64,000 nucleotides of DNA from Solirubrobacteraceae bacterium (GTDB taxonomy: Bacteria; Actinomycetota; Thermoleophilia; Solirubrobacterales; Solirubrobacteraceae). The stretch lies in assembly GCA_017882405.1 (NCBI GenBank), contig JADGPO010000147.1, forward strand, positions 1 to 64,000, given 5' to 3'. A program made the position numbers and the translations under genes. The notes beneath the pieces were generated by a model. That model was not told the DNA's origin. It saw nothing but the letters and a program-made list of their open reading frames with translations, and ran no database searches. Positions 1 to 8,054 of the stretch are shown piece by piece (position 1 is the first letter of the stretch; each line of letters starts with the position of its first letter).

Positions 1-429
1 GACCTCGACGATCGTGCTCAGCCGGTCGCGGCCGGGGCGGACCATCGCGGTGCGGTAGCGATGCAGCATCGCCCACGCGGTCTGCTCGGAGCCGATCCCG
101 AGCATGCGCTTCAGGCCGTGAGCGGAGATGCCGTGCTTCTGGCTGGTCATCTGCCACGCCGCGGCGAACCACACCGTCAGCGGCGTCCGCGTGCCGTGGA
201 AGATCGTCCCGGCCGTCGGTGAGATACGACGACCGCACCGACCACACGACCATCGACCGTCCGGGAGCTTCCACCCCTGCTCGCCCGCGCATAGCGGGCA
301 CCGGAAGCCCTCCGGCCAGCGCACCCAGTCGAGGTAGTCCAGGCACGCACGGTCATCCGGGAACCAGTTCCGCAGGTCGGCGTAGGAGCCGGGGTAGTCA
401 ACGGATGCCCTGGGCGCCTCTCGGGACAC
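1..429 (-). CDS. IS1595-family transposase, N-terminal part (runs off the left edge)
   Basis: Reading leftward from a GTG at 429, 143 codons stay open to the window edge. The protein starts with a WFPDDRACLDYLDWVRWP segment, then a zinc ribbon with two cysteine pairs (FRCPLC and WSCGRC), then TIFHGTRTPLTVWFAAAW and a helical segment around GLKRMLGIGSEQTAWAMLHR. This order is characteristic of IS1595 (ISXO2-like) transposases; the DDE-type catalytic core would lie outside the window. An in-frame stop sits just upstream of the GTG, so no earlier start is possible. Its place at the outer side of an integrase/tRNA module suggests a passenger insertion in a genomic island. Confidence 0.8.
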   Translation of the reverse strand, partial: MSREAPRASVDYPGSYADLRNWFPDDRACLDYLDWVRWPEGFRCPLCAGEQGWKLPDGRWSCGRCGRRISPTAGTIFHGTRTPLTVWFAAAWQMTSQKHGISAHGLKRMLGIGSEQTAWAMLHRYRTAMVRPGRDRLSTIVEV

Positions 430-536
430 TCCCCAAGGCTACTGCACTGAGATGGAAAACCCATCTAGGTTATTTGCGTCTCCCGCGAAAACCACCAGCC
501 TCCTAGCCGCAGACGACTCGTCAGCGGTGGCTGACG

Positions 537-1057
537 CTAGGCGCTGGTTTGCTCGCCCGGCCCTGAGCGTTCGGGGAGCCTGTACCCGCGCTCGGCCTTC
601 GTGATCTCGCCCGCCTTCGCGAGCCGGGAGAGCGTTCTGCTGACCGTTCCGCGCTCAAGACCCCGTCGTGGCCGCAACAGCAGCGGCCGTCATCGCCTCG
701 CCACCCGCGAGCGCGGCGAGCACTGCGGTCCGCGTCGAGCCACGACTGCGACGCGCTTGCGAGCGCGGGGGGGCGCGGCGCACTGCTCGTGGCCGACTTG
801 GCCGGTGCCTCGACGCTTGCAGCGGGCGAAGAGCGGCGTGCATCGCCGGTCTTTGACGCTCGGGGAACCGACGGACGTGCGGCGCTTGCGGGACGTGCCC
901 GACGCGGCCGGGTGGCAGGGGGCGTCCGTCGCGGCCGCGGGGCGGGTGACGACTCGGACCGGCCACCCATTGCGGCGAGTGCCTTGCGGAGCTTGTCGGC
1001 CTCGGCGAGCAGGCTTTCGAGGCGTTGCTCGATGTCGTGTCTGATGCGATCGATCAA
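537..1057 (-). pseudogene. Frameshifted winged-helix DNA-binding protein with coiled-coil N-terminus
   Basis: Three protein segments lie in order on the minus strand in three different frames. The first, from a TTG at 1057 behind AGGGGA, reads IDRIRHDIEQRLESLLAEAD and continues into an Ala/Arg/Pro-rich linker. The second contains TRTAVLAALAGGEAMTAAAV. The third contains RGTVSRTLSRLAKAGEITKA and ends at 537. Removing one base in the GGGGTC stretch near 663 would join segments two and three as ATTG-LERGTV, and another indel near the 7-G run at about 769-775 would join one and two. The joined protein would be a short coiled coil followed by a winged helix. Either a decayed gene or sequencing indels could explain it. 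Confidence 0.55.
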
Positions 1058-1230
1058 GGCGGATGTCCCCTGCTCAGTCTTCAGCGAAGCGGCGATGCTA
1101 CACCGCCCTACCGCGCGCGGCACCGCGCTCCAACCGAAGTGAAATCGGCAACGCGCGCGCCTCACACGCTACGCAACCACCGTTCACGTCACAGGGATGA
1201 GGTGTCCTGCGCGGGATGCTTTGGCACGAG

Positions 1231-1809
1231 CTATTGCGTGAGCCTTCGCGCGCGCTCTGCGCCCTTACGTGTGACCTGGCGCGGTGATTCGGGGGCACGC
1301 GACAGCGCTTGGTGTCGGTCGACTTCGAGGTCCATGACGCGGCGAAGCTGAGCAAGGCGAGCGACGTCCGAATCTCGATGGAGCGCCGCGGCCATTCTCG
1401 CGAGGTCTCCGACTGATGCCACCAACGGCTGGACGCCCTGGCCGAGGTGCTCCTTGCTCGCCGCGCGACGCAGATCGACATATCCCTTCTCAGCGCCCGC
1501 CGGCGAGCCAACTACCTGTAGGACGCCCGCGCTGGTCGACAGTGCCACCACGGCTTCGGCGCCCAGAGCATCGTCGGTCAGCATGAGCGGGCGACCATCG
1601 GCGCGCTTGGCGTCAAGCTCGGCCACCGCGCGAGCGAGTCGGACGAGGTTCCCGCTCCCAAACGACGGGCAGATATCGACCCCTGTTGTGACGAGGTCTG
1701 CGCCGCGCAGGACTTGTGCGAGCCCACCGATCACCACGTAGTCGACATAGTTGCGCTCTAGCGCCACGAGGACCGCTCGCGGATCGAACTGCTCGCGGGC
1801 TCGTGCCAT
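1231..1809 (-). CDS. Nucleotidyltransferase-fold protein, putative toxin of a TA pair
   Basis: A 192-residue protein with the N-terminal signature of small nucleotidyltransferases (DUF6036/AbiEii-like): YVDYVVIGGLAQVLRGADLV followed by TTGVDICPSFGSGNLVRLAR. The GG-x-A segment and one catalytic-type Asp are present, but the usual acidic pair of the T-x-D-x-D motif is reduced to a single Asp (TTGVD), so activity is uncertain. It overlaps the upstream HTH gene by one base, which implies translational coupling. In this family such genes are paired with HTH antitoxins. The C-terminal 25 residues are basic. Confidence 0.6.
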   Translation of the reverse strand: MARAREQFDPRAVLVALERNYVDYVVIGGLAQVLRGADLVTTGVDICPSFGSGNLVRLARAVAELDAKRADGRPLMLTDDALGAEAVVALSTSAGVLQVVGSPAGAEKGYVDLRRAASKEHLGQGVQPLVASVGDLARMAAALHRDSDVARLAQLRRVMDLEVDRHQALSRAPESPRQVTRKGAERARRLTQ

Positions 1810-2210
1810 CAGCCGTTCTTCCTGTTGGCAAGCTGGTTGAGCATACGGTCGAGCCGCCGCTCCGGGGAGAGCTGTTGCAGCGCGGTCAGCTCATTCGCGG
1901 GGGCGTCCTGAATGGGCGCCAGCTCGAGCGGGAGGTCGAACCCGCAAGCACGGACGAGGTCGATCAGCGTGTCGAGGCTCGGCGCGACGGCGCCGGCCTC
2001 GTAGCGGCCGATCTGCACCCGGTCCTTGCCGCTGCGCTCGGCCAGGCCGACCTGGCTCAGCCCAGCTCGTAGACGTGCCTCGCGCAACAGCGCCGCGCTC
2101 TTGACCGCGTCTGGTCGCACAGCGACATCATAGCGTCCTGATGATCTATCAGACTCATGCAACATATCTGCTACAGTACGCGCATCATGCTCACGCAGGG
2201 AGACGAACAC
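1809..2210 (-). CDS. XRE-family HTH regulator, putative antitoxin
   Basis: Contains a Cro/C1 HTH (LLREARLRAGLSQVGLAERS, then VQIGRYEAGAVAPSLDTLID), followed by a short helical tail LSPERRLDRMLNQLANRKNG. It ends on the first base of the nucleotidyltransferase-like gene, the usual antitoxin-first order. The ATG at 2210 gives 133 residues, but the first 30 look unlike coding sequence, so a GTG at 2120 (103 residues, directly before the HTH) is the more likely start. A palindrome at 2138-2152 between the two candidate starts could be an autoregulatory operator. Confidence 0.65.
   Translation of the reverse strand: MFVSLREHDARTVADMLHESDRSSGRYDVAVRPDAVKSAALLREARLRAGLSQVGLAERSGKDRVQIGRYEAGAVAPSLDTLIDLVRACGFDLPLELAPIQDAPANELTALQQLSPERRLDRMLNQLANRKNG
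2138..2152. promoter_or_regulatory. Inverted repeat between divergent HTH genes, candidate operator
   Basis: CTGATGATCTATCAG has arms CTGAT/ATCAG around five bases. It lies between the preferred start of the antitoxin-like gene and the divergent excisionase-like gene, in a locally AT-richer stretch, as expected for an autoregulated TA or recombination module. Confidence 0.35.
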
Positions 2211-2599
2211 CCCGCAATGAACGAGCAGACGATCACCTGATCGCAGAACGAGTCGTCGCCGCCCTCCGCGACGACCTTGAAGCGATCGCCGCTGAGCTCA
2301 CGGCTCCGCACAAGGCAAGCGAGCAGCTGACGGTCGAGCAGGTCGCCCGACGTTTGGGCGTCGCGCGGTCGACGGTGTACGCGCACTGGCGGGAGTGGGG
2401 CGGGTACAAGCTCGGCAACGGCGAGAAGGCGCCGATCCGCTTCGACAGCACCGTGCTCCCCATCGTCGTGCCTAACCCGTCGCCTCATCCGCCACTGGCA
2501 GCCAAGCCGACGCAGAGACGCGGGCGCAACAAGCGCCGGCGCCGTGACCTGCTCGCCGACGCACCCCGGCTCATCCATCCGCTGGACGGGATCGCGTAG
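2141..2599 (+). CDS. Small HTH (excisionase/MerR-like) protein upstream of the integrase
   Basis: The core reads EQLTVEQVARRLGVARSTVY and then AHWREWGGYKLGNGEKAPIRF, which is the helix-turn-helix plus wing pattern of excisionase-type (HTH_17) proteins. The C-terminal part is basic (RRGRNKRRRRD). The stop lies two bases before the integrase ATG, so the genes are probably co-transcribed as xis-int. The start is doubtful: the ATG at 2141 gives an unconvincing first 35 residues. A better placed ATG at 2217 behind a purine-rich stretch is in another frame and closes after seven codons, so a one-base indel is possible. Confidence 0.6.
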   Translation: MIYQTHATYLLQYAHHAHAGRRTPRNERADDHLIAERVVAALRDDLEAIAAELTAPHKASEQLTVEQVARRLGVARSTVYAHWREWGGYKLGNGEKAPIRFDSTVLPIVVPNPSPHPPLAAKPTQRRGRNKRRRRDLLADAPRLIHPLDGIA

Positions 2600-2601
2600 C
2601 C

Positions 2602-4140
2602 ATGCCGCGACCTACCAGCGTGCAGATCATTCGCAACACGCGCAAGGACGGAAGCACGACCTTCGGGCTACGCGTCCGCACCGGCGGCGACGACGAAGTC
2701 GTGTCGCTGGGAAACAGCGGCGAGGGACGGGACGAGGTCAGAGTCGATGGCGCACGGAAGCAGCTGCTCGCCAAGATCGAACTTGGGCTCTGGATGCCCG
2801 GCGCCGCCAGCGGTCAGGGCGATCCCGACGAGGAACCCACGTTCAGGGAACTTGCGACCGATTGGCTCCAAGATCGAAAGCGCAACCCCGCGATCCGCCC
2901 ACGCACCACCGAGCTCAACGAGTCGCAGCTCACCCGATACCTCGTTCCGTTCTTCGGTGAGTTGCTGCCCTCGCAGATCACATCGCAGCAGATCAAGCAG
3001 TACCGACGACAGCTCCACGACGACAACGCTCAGATCCGTGCCCGACGCGAGGCGGGCAAGCCGCTGGTCGACCCGCGGACAGCTCAGCGACTGCGGACGC
3101 TCGGCAACGAGTCGATCAACAAGACGCTCCGTACGCTCGCGCAGATTCTCGACGACGCTGAGGACGCGACGTGGATCGACCGCAACCCCGCCCGCGGCAA
3201 ACGCGCCCGTGAACCGCACGAGCGTCGGCGCCGGAGCGGCGCGCTTGACCTCGACGAGTTCATCAGCCTCCTGGACGCCGCCGAACTGATCGACCGAGCG
3301 CGGCACTCCGCCAGGACTCTCGAACGGGCCGAGATCGCCCGCGCCCTGCGAGACGACGCTGGACTTGAATGGAAGGCCATCGCGCAACGACTCGGCGTGG
3401 CACCGACTACCGCCATCTACCTCTACGGCTGCCGCGAACACGATCGCTCCCAAATCGTCGTTGGCCCGCGGCGCGCGGTCATCGCCACCCTCGGTCTGGC
3501 CGGCCCGCGCGTGACCGAGCTCTGCATGCTCGACAACCAGGATATGGACCTCACCAAGGCCCGCTTGTTCATCCAGGACTCCAAGACCGAAGCGGGAGTC
3601 CGCGATGTCGACATCCACGGGCGACTGCTCAGCGAATTGCAGCTCCACCGCGCCCAGGTCCGCACATACGGGATCGAGAAGCCGGCCTTCCCCACCCGCG
3701 CTGGAACGCGGCGCGACAAGGACAACGTCCGCCGTAATGTCGTCAACCCGGTCGTCGAGCGCGCAAACGAGCTCCGTGTCAGCCGCGAGCAACCGCCCAT
3801 CCACGTCCACGTCACGCCGCACACCTTCCGGCGCACCTACATCACCCACATGCTCGCTGCCGGTCACGACATCCCTTACGTCCAGTCCCAAGTCGGTCAC
3901 GAAGACCCCTCGACGACCCTCGCGATCTACGCCCAACTCATACGTCGGCCTGACCGCGAACAGATGCGACAGGAACTCCGGACGTTCCTCGAGACAGCAG
4001 TTCCCGAGCCCCACGACCCGGCAACGGGAGCGAGCCCTCGCGCGGCCCAGATCCAGCCACACCAGGGCCGGAACACCAGCCTGATCACGGGCCTGAAGCG
4101 CGCGCAAAAGGCAGGAAAAGGCATGAGGACATCCCTGTGA
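2602..4140 (+). CDS. Tyrosine-type site-specific integrase
   Basis: A 512-residue phage/ICE-type integrase. An N-terminal arm-binding segment is followed by a SAM-like core-binding domain (FRELATDWLQDRKRNPAIRP, about residues 80-190) and a catalytic domain. Visible catalytic elements are the first Arg in GPRVTELC (about 303), Lys in SKTEAGVRD, H-x-x-R in HTFRRTY (about 407), VGHEDPSTT, and the nucleophile Tyr in IYAQL (about 443). Between the two domains (about 244-278) there is an extra helix-turn-helix-like stretch, LEWKAIAQRLGVAPTTAIY, not usual in the family. The gene ends 58 bp from the 3' end of a tRNA-Val, the typical arrangement of an element inserted in that tRNA. Confidence 0.92.
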   Translation: MPRPTSVQIIRNTRKDGSTTFGLRVRTGGDDEVVSLGNSGEGRDEVRVDGARKQLLAKIELGLWMPGAASGQGDPDEEPTFRELATDWLQDRKRNPAIRPRTTELNESQLTRYLVPFFGELLPSQITSQQIKQYRRQLHDDNAQIRARREAGKPLVDPRTAQRLRTLGNESINKTLRTLAQILDDAEDATWIDRNPARGKRAREPHERRRRSGALDLDEFISLLDAAELIDRARHSARTLERAEIARALRDDAGLEWKAIAQRLGVAPTTAIYLYGCREHDRSQIVVGPRRAVIATLGLAGPRVTELCMLDNQDMDLTKARLFIQDSKTEAGVRDVDIHGRLLSELQLHRAQVRTYGIEKPAFPTRAGTRRDKDNVRRNVVNPVVERANELRVSREQPPIHVHVTPHTFRRTYITHMLAAGHDIPYVQSQVGHEDPSTTLAIYAQLIRRPDREQMRQELRTFLETAVPEPHDPATGASPRAAQIQPHQGRNTSLITGLKRAQKAGKGMRTSL

Positions 4141-4198
4141 CCTTTTCGAGCAGCCCGAGCATGTCTCAAAAAGGCTCGGTTTCCAGGACCTTTGCCAG

Positions 4199-4272
4199 TG
4201 GGCGGTACTGGGCTCGAACCAGTGACCTCCTGCTTGTAAGGCAGGCGCTCTGACCAGCTGAGCTAACCGCCC
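4199..4272 (-). tRNA. tRNA-Val (anticodon UAC)
   Basis: The minus strand folds as a complete cloverleaf: acceptor GGGCGGT/ACCGCCC, D-arm GCTC/GAGC, anticodon stem CCTGC/GCAGG with loop CTTACAA (anticodon TAC), five-base variable loop AGGTC, and T-arm ACTGG/CCAGT with TTCGAGC. The discriminator is A and CCA is not encoded. The 3' half is the probable attachment site of the integrase at 2602-4140. Confidence 0.95.
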
Positions 4273-4338
4273 GCGCGGCTGATGGTATCCCGCCCGACCG
4301 CACGCGGCACGGGCGAGAACGCCGGCCAACGCCGCCGC

Positions 4339-5960
4339 TCACGCGGATTGCTCGGAGCGGTGGGGGTCCTGTGCGGGAACCTCCATGCCGGACTCGAACA
4401 GCTGGCAGGTGTGCTCGCCTTCCTGCTTGGCCTGGTACATGGCGACGGCGGCGTTGCGGATCAGTCGTCGGTAGTGGTGTCCGGGGCGGTTCCGGTGGCG
4501 ATGCCCGTGCGAACTCGTCGCCGCCCATGCGGGCGAGGGTGTCGGCCGGGCGCACGCAGTCGCTGAGGCGCCGCGCGATGGCGACCAGCAGCTCGTCGCC
4601 CGCGGCGTGGCCGAGCGTGTCGTTGACGTTCTTGAAGTCGTTGATGTCGACGAAGATCACCGAGACGGTCTCCGGGTCGCGCGCCAGCGCGTCGTCGACG
4701 CGGTCAGGGAACAGCATCCGGTTGGCCAGATCGGTCAGCGGATCGTGGAAGGCCCGGTGCTCGAGCTTGTCCTGGAGCTCCTGCATCCGCCACGCCGGGG
4801 CGGTCGTTCTCCAACGCGATGCTGGTGTTGTTGGCCAGCGTCTCCAGCAGCCTCAGGTCATCGGCGCCGAAGCGGTCGACGCGCCCCGACGGATTGCCGA
4901 CGGATTGCCGACGGATTGCCGACGATCATCGCGCCGATCCAGCTGCGTTCGCCCTTCATCACGTTCATCACGGCGAACATGCCCTCGTCCAGCGCGCGTG
5001 CCTCGAAGGTAGTCGGTCAGCCGACCGGCGGGCATCTCCTGCGTCGGCGCGGCGCCACTCTCCTGGCGCTCCGCCAGCGCGCGCAGCTCGGCGGCGAGCG
5101 CCGGCTCGATCGGCTCCAACACGCTGGGGGCGGCGCTTCGGCGAACGGGTGGTCGGCAGCGCGTCGCCGCCGTCCGGGGAGAAGAAGACGACCTCGGCTG
5201 CCTCGGCCCGGAACGCCTCCAGGGCCAGGCCCGGCAGGTCCGCCATCGCCGGCCCGATCTCGGAGGATCGCGACAGCGCCCGTGCGTTCTCGTACAGGAA
5301 CTCGATCCGGTGGTGCCGCTGTCGCTCAGTGAGGTACGCGTGGAACATGAGGAACATCCCGACGACCGGAACCGCCGGCAGGATCGCGGTGCGCCAGTCC
5401 TGGTACACCAGCGTGCCGGCGCACAGCCCGAGGCTGGTGGTGGCCAGGACCATCGTGAGATCCGTACGCAGTGACTCGGCGATCTGGCGTGCCGTGAACC
5501 GGACATCGGAGAGTGATACGGCGACGCTGATCAGGAGCACGGCCATCACCGAGTTCGCCGCCGTGGCCAGCGCGGCAGCGCCCCAGACGCCGGGGTCGGT
5601 TATGGACGACGAATCGCTCGGCGGCGGCGAAGCCCAGCGCCCAGAATGGCACATGCATCGACGCGATCAACGGATGCGCCGAGCCCCGCCGGAGACCAGC
5701 AGAACGACGGCGACCGCCGCGATCATCAACGCGCTCAGGCCCCAGATCGCAAGCTAGCCCCACATCGTCGTCCAGCCGAGCGTGCTCCAGCTGGCCGTCG
5801 AGTAGTCGATCGAGCCGGTGTCGGGATCGATCAGCGTGCTCGGGGTGAGTCCCTGATCGGAGCCGAGCTGGGCGCCGGAGGCCGAGTTGGCCGCCAGCGA
5901 GGTGCCGCTGGCCTGAAAGTAAGCGCCCCGATCACGCAGCTGGAGCACTCGGGCGCGGGA
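4339..5960 (-). pseudogene. Decayed membrane-bound sensor diguanylate cyclase (GAF-GGDEF)
   Basis: Pieces of one protein appear in order in several frames: an N-terminal segment ending IDYSTASWSTLGWTTMWG, a TAG, a membrane helix (SALMIAAVAVVLLVSGG), more helices (SVMAVLLISVAVSLSD; LCAGTLVYQDWRTAILPAVP), a GAF-like part (EAFRAEAAEVVFFSPDGGD; WIGAMIVGNPS; LRLLETLANNTSIALEN), and a GGDEF domain with FHDPLTDLANR and MGGDEFA. After MGGDEFA roughly 30 residues are missing before GIATGTAPDTTTD, and one more indel precedes LIRNAAVAMYQAKQEG. At least four frameshifts, one nonsense codon, an internal deletion and an 11-bp triplication make a functional cyclase impossible as written. Confidence 0.8.
4886..4918. 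repeat. 11-bp tandem triplication inside the broken cyclase gene
   Basis: CCGACGGATTG occurs three times in direct succession, followed by a partial fourth copy. On the coding (minus) strand one copy would read VGNPSGR in frame. The two extra copies add 22 bp and shift the frame, so slippage or duplication here is one of the inactivating lesions. Confidence 0.9.
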
Positions 5961-6104
5961 GCCCGCTGACGAACGAGTTCACTTGCTGGTGTCCTGTCGG
6001 TCGCGATTCCAGCGGTAGATGGAGGATCGGCACACTGCCAGATTCCGCCGCCCGTCCAGACGCGCTGACAGGGGTCAGTCGGCCACCTAGTACCGTGAAG
6101 TCCC

Positions 6105-6701
6105 GTGCCGGACTTCAATTTCGATCCCCAGCGCGCTCTGGAGCAGGTAAGGCGCATGGCCGCCGAGGCTCCCGCGCACCTGGCCGAGGGCTTTGGCCGA
6201 GTCGTGCGCGATGCCTCGCCCGAGCGGTTGGAGCAGGTGATGCGCTCGCCGGCCCGCAAGCCGCTGCTGGACGGAATCTTCTGGGGGATGCCCAAGCAGC
6301 TGGACACCGACGCGGCCGTCGGCGTCAAGACGGCGATCCGCTGGGACATCACCAGCCGGGCCGACGGGCAGGTGGACACCTACCTGCTCGAGCTGGACAA
6401 AGGCCGGGCACGGACGAGCAAAGGGACGGACGGCGAGCCGCCGCGATTGACGATCACGATGGACGCAGTCGAGTTCCTGCGTCTGGTGAGCGGCAACCTG
6501 GACCCGATGCAGGCCTACTTCAAGGGCCGCATCCAGCTGGCGGGGGACATCATGGTCGCCGCCAAGATGGCGCAGCTGTTCCGGATGCCCGGCGCGGCCG
6601 GCGGCGGCGACCCGCCGCCGCCAGACCCCAGCGGCCCCCCGCCGCAAGAGCCCGACGGTCCCCCGCCGGAAAACCCCACCGGCCCAACCGGCCCCAGCTG
6701 A
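6105..6701 (+). CDS. SCP2 sterol-binding domain protein
   Basis: A 198-residue soluble protein starting at GTG. The middle (about residues 75-165) matches the SCP2/ubiquinone-biosynthesis-accessory lipid-binding fold: AIRWDITSRADGQVDTYLLE, then PRLTITMDAVEFLRLVSGNL, then FKGRIQLAGDIMVAAKMAQL. It would bind a hydrophobic ligand without catalysis. The last 30 residues are a Pro/Gly-rich tail (GGGDPPPPDPSGPPP), probably disordered. It is flanked on both sides by broken diguanylate cyclase genes but is itself intact. Confidence 0.8.
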   Translation: MPDFNFDPQRALEQVRRMAAEAPAHLAEGFGRVVRDASPERLEQVMRSPARKPLLDGIFWGMPKQLDTDAAVGVKTAIRWDITSRADGQVDTYLLELDKGRARTSKGTDGEPPRLTITMDAVEFLRLVSGNLDPMQAYFKGRIQLAGDIMVAAKMAQLFRMPGAAGGGDPPPPDPSGPPPQEPDGPPPENPTGPTGPS

Positions 6702-6702
6702 A

Positions 6703-7049
6703 CGCCAGCGGCCACGAACTCGCCGGCGTGCAACCGCGCGGGTCGCGCTCCGGAAGCCACGACACGGTCCGGTCGCGGCCCGAGCGCTTCGCAGCATAGA
6801 GGGCGGAATCGGCGCGCTTGAGCATCATCGGCAGGTCCTCGGGGTCGCCCATCGACACGATCCCGGCGCTCACGCTCGCGGGCAGAGCGGCGAGCACGAA
6901 GATCACCCCGACCACGATCACCGGCAGCAGCGCGAAGGCACGATCGCCGGCAGGAAGCCCTCGACTGCGCCGTCGAGTGCCGCGGCCGCGTACATCGCCG
7001 AGGCGGTGTACGCCATGAACCGCTTGCTCCTGGTGTCATGCCGGATCAT
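6703..7049 (-). pseudogene. Second decayed diguanylate cyclase with internal deletion
   Basis: From an ATG at 7049 the minus strand encodes MIRHDTRSKRFMAYTASAMY and an amphipathic/membrane segment. After a frame change it continues with AFALLPVIVVGVIFVLAALP, a transmembrane helix. This is fused directly to the C-terminal end of a GGDEF domain (SVSAGIVSMGDPEDLPMMLK and SALYAAKRSGRDRTVSW). The rest of the membrane domain and the whole GGDEF catalytic loop are absent. It looks like a MASE-GGDEF gene reduced to its two ends. The 3' limit is approximate because the final frame runs into the neighbouring SCP2 gene. Confidence 0.65.
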
Positions 7050-7116
7050 TGACGCTTCGTATCGACCGCTGTGGAGGATCCTCAGCTTTTCCGTTCCGTG
7101 GCCGACGTTCTGGCGC

Positions 7117-7144
7117 TTGGGCGGCCCCGGTCCGGCTCTATCCT
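7117..7144 (+). promoter_or_regulatory. Candidate promoter for a leaderless ABC transporter transcript
   Basis: TTGGGC (7117-7122) and TATCCT (7139-7144) are separated by 16 bp. The GTG at 7152 follows seven bases after the -10-like hexamer, with no Shine-Dalgarno sequence, which suggests leaderless translation. Confidence 0.4.
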
Positions 7145-7151
7145 CGCTGGC

Positions 7152-8054
7152 GTGGATGAGGTGACTGCGGCAATCGAGCTGCGTGGCGTGCGCAAGCGCT
7201 TTGGCGACATCGTCGCCGTCGACGGGTTGGACCTGGAGGTCCGCCCGGGCATCTGCCTGGGGCTGCTCGGGCCCAACGGCGCCGGCAAGTCGACCACGAT
7301 GCGGATGCTCACCGCCCAGACCCTGGCCAACGAGGGCTCGATCCGAGTGCTCGGCTTCACCCTCCCCGAGGAGTCCAAGCAGGCCCGGATGGCGATGGGC
7401 GTCGTCCCCCAACTGGACAACCTCGACGTCGAGCTGACCTGCCGCCAGATTCTCACCGTGTTCGCTCGGCTCTACCGGGTCCCGCGCGCCGACCGGCCAG
7501 CCGCCGTCGACCGCGCGCTGGCGATCGCCAACCTGCAGCCGCGCGCCGACACGATCGTCCGCGAGCTCTCGGGCGGGATGCGACGGCGCCTGCTGGTCGC
7601 CCGCGGCCTGATCCACCGCCCGCAGCTGGTGCTCCTCGACGAGCCCACCGTCGGCCTTGACCCGCAGGTCCGCCAGGAGCTGTGGTCGCTGATCGACGGG
7701 CTGCGCGCCGGCGGGGTGACCGTCCTGATGTCGACCCATTACATCGAGGAGGCCGAGCGGCTGGCTGACACCGTCGCGGTCATGTCGGCCGGCAGGATCA
7801 TCGCCCAGGGGACTCCCGCCGAGCTCATCGTGCGGCACGCCGGGCGAGAGGTGCTGGAGATCTACGGACCGCCGCACGAGCTGGCTGAGCTCGAGGCCCG
7901 GGCCAGCCGCGACGGCTGGCTTCATCGCCGGAGCGGCCCGGCGGTCGCGCTGCTCGGAGCCGAGCAGCTCGACGGCGAAGCCCCGGAGGGCGTTCGCCGC
8001 CCGGCGAACCTGGAGGACGCGTTCGTGGCGCTGACCGGACAGGAGATCGAGTGA
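7152..8054 (+). CDS. ABC transporter ATP-binding protein (DrrA/NodI type)
   Basis: An about 300-residue nucleotide-binding subunit with Walker A GPNGAGKST, signature LSGGMRRR, Walker B LVLLDEPTVGLDP and the H-loop in STHYIEEAE. A C-terminal regulatory extension of about 90 residues, including ANLEDAFVALTG, is typical of DrrA/CcmA-like exporters. The stop overlaps the start of the permease (GTGA), so the two are one operon. GTG 7152 is preferred because of the -10-like element upstream; GTG 7161 and 7071 are alternatives. The substrate cannot be told from sequence; ABC-2 exporters of this kind move drugs, lipids or polysaccharides. Confidence 0.9.
   Translation: MDEVTAAIELRGVRKRFGDIVAVDGLDLEVRPGICLGLLGPNGAGKSTTMRMLTAQTLANEGSIRVLGFTLPEESKQARMAMGVVPQLDNLDVELTCRQILTVFARLYRVPRADRPAAVDRALAIANLQPRADTIVRELSGGMRRRLLVARGLIHRPQLVLLDEPTVGLDPQVRQELWSLIDGLRAGGVTVLMSTHYIEEAERLADTVAVMSAGRIIAQGTPAELIVRHAGREVLEIYGPPHELAELEARASRDGWLHRRSGPAVALLGAEQLDGEAPEGVRRPANLEDAFVALTGQEIE

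Noticed and set aside
4166..4786. A continuous frame joining the GGDEF motif to the tRNA region
   Set aside because: After MGGDEFA the sequence is out of frame and reads through the tRNA antisense; the true C-terminal segment lies in another frame ending at 4339.
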